64,000 nt of DNA, from contig WTPW01000317.1 in NCBI GenBank assembly GCA_009809945.1, positions 175,753 to 239,752 of the forward strand. Direction: 5' to 3'. Below are positions 56,362 to 64,000 of this stretch, piece after piece. A program made the position numbers and the translations under genes. Below the pieces are notes generated by a model, which ran no database searches, was not told the DNA's origin, and was given only the letters and a program-made list of their open reading frames with translations. Source of the stretch: Gigaspora margarita. Lineage: Eukaryota; Glomeromycota; Glomeromycetes; Diversisporales; Gigasporaceae. Every line of letters begins with the position of its first letter. Position 1 is the first letter of the stretch.

Positions 56362-56641
56362 CATTGTTGTTACGGGACAGCCTTGGACAATAACTTGGAC
56401 AATTTTGGACAATTTTGGACAATTGAATAAAGTAAAATTACTTAAAATTTTATTAAGATAACCTATTTTAATTTTAACTGAAATGTGTTCAACACCTAAA
56501 AAAATATATAGTTATATATTTTTTAGATATATTTATTAATTATTAAAGCCTGAACAAGCTTTGGACAATCTTGGATGTTTGGACAATTTTGGATGTGAAC
56601 AAGTCAAAAAAGGCTGTGGACAGCCAAAATGTACAACACTG
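56362..56641. mobile_element. 280 bp hAT-type MITE with TTGGACAA motifs
   Basis: The left end CATTGTTGTTACGGGACAGCC and right end GGACAGCCAAAATGTACAACACTG are imperfect inverts of the CAGTG type. The flanks CCTGTATA and CCTGTACA agree at 7 of 8. The direct word TTGGACAATTTTGGA is repeated near both ends. Confidence 0.8.
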
Positions 56642-56967
56642 CCTGTACAAATCTAGTTCTTGTTGTGTATCATAAAGATCCATACCTATCTGATGCCAAT
56701 TTGGACCAAGAAGTTTAATTTGTTTCCTTTAATAGTGTATTTTGAAAAAAATACATATATGATTAACATAATCATTTAAATTCTATTCACTTTAACAATT
56801 ATCAGACTTTTCAATTATATTTGTATTAGTCAGGTAAATCAAATAGATTAAGACTAGAAAAAAATATAATTGAAAGCTAGTGATAAGTTTTCCTTTACTT
56901 AGCACACATGATCATACTAGTCCTGTGTAGCACATATATTGTACAGCTAATATAATTAATAATATTA
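56642..56967. other. AT-rich spacer
   Basis: No gene or repeat recognised. Confidence 0.5.
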
Positions 56968-58484
56968 TTAGTCAAGGGACATATCCAACTAAGTGCAATT
57001 ACTTATAGATCAAATGAGTTGACTCGCCCAATTTTATATGTAAAATTATGCAAAAAGATCATTTAAATTAAATTTACTTAAAAGCATACATATAAAAGTC
57101 TCTTTAAATTTTAAATATATATTCTTTGGCATTTAATACTCTTTTGTTTAAAGTTTTAGTTCTTAATTTGAAGTAGAGGAATGAAAATCTTCCACTAAAG
57201 TTGACCAATTCTTTACTATATTCTTTAAGTCAAATGAGTGACTCACTCTATATAATAATATGATTGGTTAAAATAATTCTTTAAAAATATATAAGATGAT
57301 ATTAAGTAAAGGCTTCTTGTGCCCTAATTGAAAGTTGAAGAGAAGGTTCTCCTAATTCTAATGGTAGTTAAATCATCAAAATTGGCTTGGTGAAACCCAA
57401 TATACTTGAGTCAAAGAAGAGAACATAAGGATCTGCAAATTCACTATTATACAAAGTAATATACTTTGTATAACAGTGAATTTGCAAATCCTTATGTTCT
57501 CTTCTTTGACCCCAAGTATCTTGGGTTTTACCAAGCCAATTTTGATGATTTAACTACTATTAGAATCAGGAGAACCATCTCTTCAACTTTCAATTAGGGC
57601 ACAAGAAGCCTTTACTTAATATCATCTTATATATTTTTAAAGAATTATTTTAACCAATCATATTATATATAGGGTGAGTTACTTATTTGACTTAAAGAAC
57701 ATAGTAAAGAATTGGTCAACTTTAGTGGAAGATTTTCATCCCCCTACTTCAAATTAAGAATTAAAACTTTAAACAAAAGAGTATTAAGGGTAGGGGGTAC
57801 ATAGATCATTTATCATATGATTTCAGTGGTACAATGAGATTTATATAGAAATTAGAAATGTGCTACTAATAAAACTTTTCACAGTTGTAATCAAATTTGA
57901 TTAAAATTTTCTAATATATAGAACAAAATGCACATTATATAATAGTAAAATTTTAATAAAGTATATATTTAAAAAAATTATACTTATATATATCATAAAG
58001 TTTCCTCTAGTTGGCTCAAATTTCTCCCAGTTACACAAAACAATTAATTTTGATTGGTCAATATCATATGATCATCATATGATTTTGTAAACAACTTTTG
58101 ACAACTAAAATTTAAATCGTCATAACTTGATGAATATTCAACCAATTTTAATAAATCTGCTATTTTTAAAATTAGAAAAACCTGCTCTATAATTTTATTT
58201 AATAGTTCAAAAACGATTTGCTTAAAAAATTTTACAAAATTTTAAAAAGAATAAATCAATACCACGAATTTTATATGTAATTTGCAATTTGTACCCCCTA
58301 CCCTTAAATGCCAAAGAATACATATTTAAAATTTAAAGAGACTTTTATATGTATGCTTTTTAATAAATTTAATTTAAATAATTTTTTTGTATAATTTTAT
58401 ATATAAAATTGGGTGAGTCAACTCATTTGATTTATAAGTAACTACATTCTAAGTCATTATAAGTGAACATGTCCTTTGACTGGT
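56968..58484. mobile_element. 1.5 kb palindrome with roughly 500 bp arms
   Basis: The left arm begins TTAGTCAAGGGACAT and the right arm ends ATGTCCTTTGACTGG. Pairing continues through CAAATGAGTTGACTC, AAAGTCTCTTTAAATTT, TTCTTTGGCATTTAATACTC, GACCAATTCTTTACTAT, GTGCCCTAATTGAAAGTTGAAGAG and AAGAAGAGAACATAAGGATC to a centre near 57465. The right arm is interrupted by the TTAA element 57788-58303. A transcript would fold into a near-perfect hairpin. The inner left arm recurs at 1-290. Confidence 0.92.
57788..58303. mobile_element. TTAA-flanked (piggyBac-type) MITE, copy 3
   Basis: The ends GGGTAGGGGGTAC and GTACCCCCTACCC are perfect inverts. TTAA flanks both sides (57784-57787, 58304-58307). The undisturbed opposite arm of the host palindrome reads GGCATTTAATACTC with a single TTAA, proving the insertion and its 4 bp duplication. 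The core motif lies inverted near 58125-58190. Confidence 0.95.
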
Positions 58485-58648
58485 ATAATTAATTTTAAAT
58501 ATTTAAATTATACTAAAGTTAACTTTGCAATTTTTTTTGGTGCTCTGCTTCTGATTATTGCAATTTGCTTCTTATTATTGTTCTAAAATTTATTTTTGAG
58601 CATATGCTAGCTAACTTACTAGTATCATATCTTGTTATAACCTGTCAA

Positions 58649-59556
58649 TTTTTTTTTATATCAAAGTTTCTACTCTGGGAAAAGGCTTTTATTCAAGTAA
58701 ATCAGACCATGGGTACCTCCAGGAGCATCCAGACATTTGTTATATAAATGAGAGTACAACTAGCCACATATACAACTTTTAGTTGTCTAATTTAAATAGT
58801 TCGCCTGAAGGTTTTATACTAGTTGCCATACCTGCAACCCAACTAGGGATTACCTATTTAAACCCTCTGGTCCCTGCTCCTCCTGCCAGTTCTTCTTGTA
58901 TTACCAGTACAGTCCTCTATTATATAAGTTAGTCAAGGCCAATTACAGATATATTGCGAAATCCTCTTAGGACTAGTTTATCCTCACAGAACACTTAGTA
59001 AAGCAGTTCCTGTTACACACAGGTATTATTTATGCTTCAGTAACTTTTTACTATTACCTACTTCTGTCCTTGCAAGGTTTTCTCCAATCCTAGCACTCAC
59101 CTCTACCATCTTACCGGTCCTTACACCAGATCCACAAAACTTCCAAACCAGTTAGCTCATAAGGATCGATATAGCTTTCTTCTCTTGGTTCCTACTGCCA
59201 GAATGTAGGTCCTTTTCCTCCAGTGCGACTCTGGTGGCCAGCTTGGTGGACCCCTTCTCGAGAGTCTTGTCATCTGATTCTCCAGTTCCAGTTTCTGATA
59301 TTCTAGCTATGATAGCACTATCAAAGATCTTTGCTACCTCCCTACTTGGGACTTGCCAAACGGGGTTTTATTTTTCTAGTTCCTTGGATTTTGTGTGCTG
59401 AAGCTTCCATTCAAGATAGTGTACCAAGCAACCGATTGACAAGAAACAGATACCAGAACACAGGCCTATTTTCTAAAGCATCGCTAGTGGGATTTGAACC
59501 CTAGTCCTGCCACTTGGGGGTGACAACTTACTAACTCTCTAAGTTGCCACACCCTC
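58649..59556 (-). mobile_element. second tRNA-headed SINE
   Basis: On the minus strand the head (59556-59470) shows GTGGCAACTTAGAGAG (box A-like) and GGGTTCAAATCCC (box B-like). The 3' end is A-rich (T-run at 58649-58658). AACCTGTCAA flanks both sides (58639-58648, 59557-59566). The body 58745-58880 matches 35470-35600 of the other SINE, but heads and remaining bodies differ. About 908 bp, longer than usual for a SINE, so it may be composite. Confidence 0.7.
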
Positions 59557-59729
59557 AACCTGTCAAATTTTTTATTAAAATAATAAAAATATATTTTTAT
59601 AAAAAATTTTTATCTATAGTATAGTACTATTTGAGCTGCATGTGCTATGCACTAGAATCTATCCACCTATAGCATTTTTCTATAATTAGATAATGCATTT
59701 TAAAGGATTTTATCATATTTACTAAATAT

Positions 59730-59963
59730 ATAGGCCGAGTCAATAGAAATCAAGCAAATTTTTTATAATAAATTTTTTTTGAAACTTTGAACAGAAATAA
59801 CAACAAAAATTTAATCAAATTTGATAATTTTTTTAAATTAATTTTATAAATCTATAGAATTAATTTAAAAAAAATTTTATCAAATTTGATCAAATTATTT
59901 TGATATAAACTTTTAAAAAAGTTACTAAAAAAATTTGCTTAATTTTTATTAACACACCTCTAT
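59730..59963. mobile_element. foldback MITE, family A copy 3
   Basis: AATAGAAATCAAGCAAATT left and AATTTGCTTAATTTTTATT right, as in 2440-2691; inner arms AAATTTAATCAAATTTGAT. Confidence 0.75.
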
Positions 59964-59989
59964 ATATTTTTTGTCACATTGTAGAAGTT

Positions 59990-61230
59990 AATTGGTTAAT
60001 AACAGATGGGTCTATTTTTCTTCTTGGTTTCATTATAGGAGTATGACTATCTTCTATTATGTCAGGTTTTTCCTTCTTCCAAATTGGTTCAGGTAGTACA
60101 TTTTCCTTTTTCTAGGCTCTCAATCAGTTCTTCCATGTTCTTCTATATTGGGTCTGAATTCTCTTTTTTTAGTTGCTATTACTAGATAGGACTGGGTTTC
60201 TTTTTACCAAGTACATATACTTTATTTTCATTCCAAGCTTCTTGGTTATTATTATGAGTTGAACTATCCTATATAGTTGGTGCTTTGATGTTCTTCAGGG
60301 TTCCTTTTGTTTTTTTTTAGTAAGTAACATTAGACAATATGATCTATTTTATCATATTTAAAACAGATAATATCCCTTTTTGGTTCCTTAACCTATCTTT
60401 TCATAACTTTTCTAGCTAGTAGTTCTTTTGTCTCTCTCTATCACATGCACTCTGGCATCAATCATTGTCAAAGATTATCTTAAATTAGTATAAGGTTAAT
60501 ATGGTGTAGTTTAGAGAAATTTCTCTATCTTTTGTAACAAATTTTCTAGTTCTTCTTCAACCTTCTTCTAGTGGCTCTTCTCATTTGTTTGTTTGTTATA
60601 ATATTTACTAGCTTTTGCTTTTCTTGTCTTAGTAATAGCTTTGTCTAGTTCCTTTAGTTTGGCAACAGTTACAAACATAGAGCTTTTTCTCATAGTTCTA
60701 ACAAAGATATTTGAACAATATATAGATTGGGTATTTTATCATCCAGATTAATCTATTTTAACAACTTCTTGAACATGGTAGTATATGTATTTACCTTCTT
60801 ATACTTTTGCTGATTAAGTACTTGAAGCTCAATTTGCTACTTATTTCATTATTTAGGGGTTGCAAAAAACTTGATGAGTTGTAGTAAAAGCTGGTTTCTT
60901 TCTTCTTATTATTCTTCTATTGCATCAAGTCATTCTTTCTTTCTTATACCAATCTGCAGAAGGCAATTTTTAGCATTCTTCTTTCTGTCCAATTATTCAT
61001 AGCTATAGCTCTTTTGAATACTTCTAACTATTCTATTTGGTCCTCATTTTCACTTTTATAAAAGGGTTAACCTTCATATAGGTCAACTCTTTTTTATTTT
61101 TTGTTTCCTTCCTGTATTGGCAACTTTGTAAAGAAGGTGGTCAAACCTTCTAATAACTTTCTTATTAGGTCTTTGTTTATCTTCTAGGCATATTCATTTT
61201 CTTGTTTTAGGCATATTTTTTATTATAAAT
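59990..61230 (-). pseudogene. decayed LTR-retrotransposon gag
   Basis: On the minus strand near 61140-60940 the reading FFTKLPIQEGNKK, then FYKSENEDQIE*LEVFKRAIAMNNWTERRMLKIAF, matches the retrotransposon Gag capsid pattern (ENEDPIEWLEAFERA..NNW). About 550-600 bases later, ICFKYDKIDHIV*C (near 60380-60340) is a degraded CCHC zinc knuckle (C-x2-C changed, H and last C kept). Many stops. No protease or polymerase was found in the window. Confidence 0.65.
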
Positions 61231-61279
61231 GATTTTATAACTACTAATTTACAATTTTTTGTATCAGGAAGGGTGAAAG

Positions 61280-61700
61280 AAAGGAGAAAGAGCAGTTGAT
61301 GCTTTAATCTCTTTTTGAACTCATAGTCACTACCTAAATGACAACTTCAAAAATTGGTTGGTCAATTGTTCTACAGCAATTGTGGTCAAGTAACAAAATT
61401 AAATTAAATAGGATCAAAAAAGGTATGTTAGATTTGGCTAAATGGTTAAACAAAGATTTTGAATAGTTTAGCTAGAATAAGTGTAGTAATAATAATTAAT
61501 AAATATATAAGTTTATATATTGAATATATTTATATTTGTATTAGCAATATAATAAAGACAATAGAAAATGTTTATAATAGTAAATGTGATTTATTATATG
61601 AGTTATTTAAGCAAAAATAGGAATATTATTTTATTCCCAAGGGCCAGATAACCTTATTACAATTATTGAGCCTTATTATTTTTATTGCAAGAATTATTGA
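61280..61700 (-). mobile_element. LTR-like repeat next to the gag remnant
   Basis: Shares ordered blocks with 36835-37430 (GGTATGTTAGATTTGGCTAA, ATAAGTTTATATATTG, ATTCCCAAGGGCCAG). Its place on the 5' side of the minus-strand gag remnant fits a 5' LTR. Exact ends not determined. Confidence 0.5.
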
Positions 61701-62888
61701 TTTTATATGCGAAATGTTCAAGGTTCTATTAAAATGCATAACTTACTATATATAGATAATAATGCTAATTGATGAAATATGGTGGATTTAGATAATATTG
61801 ATAATAAGGATAATTCAGTGTATACAGATAATTATAAAAATATCATTAATTATAGGAACATTAATAATTAAAGCAATACTAGATCATAACTGGGGTTTGG
61901 CCAATTTTGATCTAATTTGCTAAAAATGATAAAACTACATTTTGTTAAATAATTTTTAATCCAGTGATCAGAATTGAATAAAATTTTTTTTAGATGCACC
62001 TTGTTAAGAGCTTCATTTTTTAAAAAAAGTTAAGTCAAATTGGACCACTAGATGCCAAGTTAATTGCTAAAAACTAATTTTTTTTGCTTTTTAAATTTTG
62101 GGGATGTTTTGCGAAAACACATAATATATAACCCCTGTACTAGATGTTCAGGGTCCAATTTTAGTCAAATTAGGCCAATTAAAAATTTTAGAGAATTAGA
62201 CCAGCAAGTCCAAATTCATCAATACCCAGAATACATGTCTACTTTAGGTCATATTTCCACTTTCACAACATTAGAGTTTTTACTGTTATTCTAGATCCAC
62301 TTCTTTAAAGATAGTAGGTAACCAGAGAGACCTTAGACAGTGAACACTTTGTGTAACCTTACTTGTTACTGTTATTTATCTAAGTCAAAAGGCATTTTTA
62401 ACAAAACTTAACAAAGAAGATTTAAGGCAATTTGCAATTATGAATAAGACAACAATTAAAAGTATATGAAGATACTAATAATTGTTTAATTTAAGTAATA
62501 AATGTCACAGATGAGCATGAAATCAGATAATAGTGAAATTTTGGGGTCTTAATTTGAAAATATATCCCTACTAAAATCTATCTATACTCTTTATTAATAA
62601 CCCTAACCCTAAATCCTAACTCAACCATAAAAAAAAAGCAGACAAAAAAGGTCCTAAAAAATTTTACAAATTGTGCATAAAATATATTCAAATTTCACTA
62701 TCATCCAATTTCATAATTATCCATGACAATAATTAATTTTATTTATTATGAAAGAGTATGAAGACTTGATGTTGAACTTGGGTCCACATCTGCTACTTTT
62801 ATACTTTTTGAATTTTTACAAATGTAATGAACTATATCTACTACATGTGTATATATGCTATATCTACTACTAATAAATTATATAATAT
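61701..62888. other. AT-rich stretch with one dispersed repeat copy
   Basis: 61930-62165 is a direct copy of 31975-32190. CCCTAACCCTAA words lie at 62600-62615. No gene is supported; the 76-codon frame at 62064 lies over the repeat. Confidence 0.5.
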
Positions 62889-63140
62889 ATGGGGTGAGTT
62901 AGTAGAAAAGGAACAAATCATTTTTAGTAAAATTTTTTTAATTTTTAAATTTAAATATCTTAACAACTATTTAATCAAATTTGCTAAAAAATTTTTTATT
63001 TTAATCTTGAAATTATATAGGATTAAAATAAAAAAAATTTATTAAGTTTATTAAGATAGTTGTTAAGATATTTAAGTTTAAAGTCAAGAAAACTTTTACT
63101 TAAAAAAATTTGCCCCCTTTCTACTAACTTGCCTCTATAT
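62889..63140. mobile_element. foldback MITE, family A copy 4
   Basis: The left AGTAGAAAAGGAACAAATC and right TTTGCCCCCTTTCTACT arms pair, with TTTAAATATCTTAACAACTA opposite TAGTTGTTAAGATATTTAA inside. Closest in sequence to 4619-5186. Confidence 0.8.
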
Positions 63141-63410
63141 ATAGTATAAATATAATATGTGTTATAAATAATACATGTTGAATATATAATATATGTAATA
63201 AATATGTCTTATAAATAATATGCTTTACATGAGTTACATGCAATGAATCTGCTCGCAGTCATTACCTAGCCAATCAGATTACAGCTCTAAGTTTAATTAC
63301 TAATTGGTTCTGATCTCATCACCCAGTAGTCATACAAGGATAATCTATAGCTTGTTAGAACCATCTTGATGAGCTAATTCAAAAGGTGGTTGATTATCAA
63401 TTTCTGATTA

Positions 63411-64000
63411 GGGGGCTTCCAGAAATTACATAATTTTTTAGTGGGTGGGTGGGGTCCCGAAAATATCAGGTTATAATTATAATTCTGGTCAAAATTTTAT
63501 AATTCTGGCCAAAAGTATAAAATTATAAAATTATTAATAACTATTGATCTACTGGACCAATTTAGATTATTTAACTACCAAAATGTTCGTCTCACTGAGA
63601 CGATTCTAACAAGCCCAAAATTGTTAAAATCTAATCACAGGGTCCCAAGATCGTTCAACTTTTGTGTAATTTTAATTGTGATTTTTTAGAATCACTAAGT
63701 AAATATCTTTAATATTGAATAACTTTTGATCGAGTGGCCCGTTTTGGATTATTTAACTACCAAAATGTTCGTCTCAGTGAGACGATTCTAACAAGCTCAA
63801 AATCGCTAAATTCTAATCACAGGATTCCAAGATCGATAAAGTTTTGTATTGTTAAACAAACAATAAAATCTTTATCAATCTTTGAATTCTGTGATTAGAA
63901 TTTAGTGATTTTGGGCTTATTAGAATCGTTCACTGAGACGAACATTTTGGTAGTTAAATCATCCAAAACGGGCCAGTCGATCAAAAGTTATTCAATATTA
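63411..64000. mobile_element. foldback element truncated by the window end
   Basis: Begins TTAGGGGGCTTCCAGAAATTACATAAT, compare GGGGGCTTCCATAAATAACA at the inverted end of 34994-36208. Inside, one block (GGATTATTTAACTACCAAAAT, GTCTCAGTGAGACGATTCTAA) occurs twice directly (63560, 63750) and once inverted (63920), around a palindrome centre near 63855. Confidence 0.7.

Noticed and set aside
59470..59556. Functional tRNA gene
   Set aside because: Same reasons: it is the head of the second SINE and stems do not pair convincingly.
62064..63045. Frames of 76 and 72 codons
   Set aside because: They overlie a dispersed repeat and a foldback MITE and have AT-driven composition.

Overview
The window looks like nuclear DNA of an arbuscular-mycorrhizal fungus (Glomeromycotina, Rhizophagus-like). 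It is very AT-rich and contains assembly gaps. Short GT-AG introns of about 65-120 nt can be modelled. The few recognisable host genes belong to families expanded in that group: Sel1-repeat proteins, a TKL-like kinase fused to Sel1 repeats, a tectonin beta-propeller and a secreted S41 peptidase. The taxonomic call is an inference from these features.

Layout. 1-5388: a field of small foldback elements and dispersed repeats, no gene seen. 5389-9970: one decayed 4.6 kb hAT transposon with a spliced transposase pseudogene on the minus strand and two nested foldback elements. 11178-22574: the gene-rich part, with a Sel1 gene split by a 374 bp element, a kinase-Sel1 gene with a premature TGA and a sequence gap, a decayed tectonin gene, a CGGGT-rich hAT element, and a five-exon S41 peptidase that reads cleanly end to end. 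23082-34407: nested hAT and other elements, a pogo/Tigger transposase pseudogene and low-complexity DNA. 34994-43222: foldback elements, a full-length tRNA-derived SINE, TTAA-flanked (piggyBac-type) elements, poly(A)/T microsatellites and a dense nest of small elements. 43449-48010: decayed host genes (an acidic-repeat fragment, an unnamed family member broken by a hAT element, and tandemly duplicated gene remnants). 48826-64000: repeats again, including a 1.5 kb palindrome, a 2.3 kb foldback element with internal satellites, a second SINE, a decayed LTR-retrotransposon gag and an element cut by the window edge.

The genes do not form a pathway. The coherent story is transposon dynamics. About ten hAT-type insertions can be delimited by terminal repeats plus 7-8 bp target duplications. 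Several insertions can be tested inside the window because a duplicated copy preserves the empty site. A roughly 100 bp core motif recurs inside otherwise different palindromic elements, and it is the most unusual signal here. No RNA gene, CRISPR array or prokaryotic-style operon was seen.
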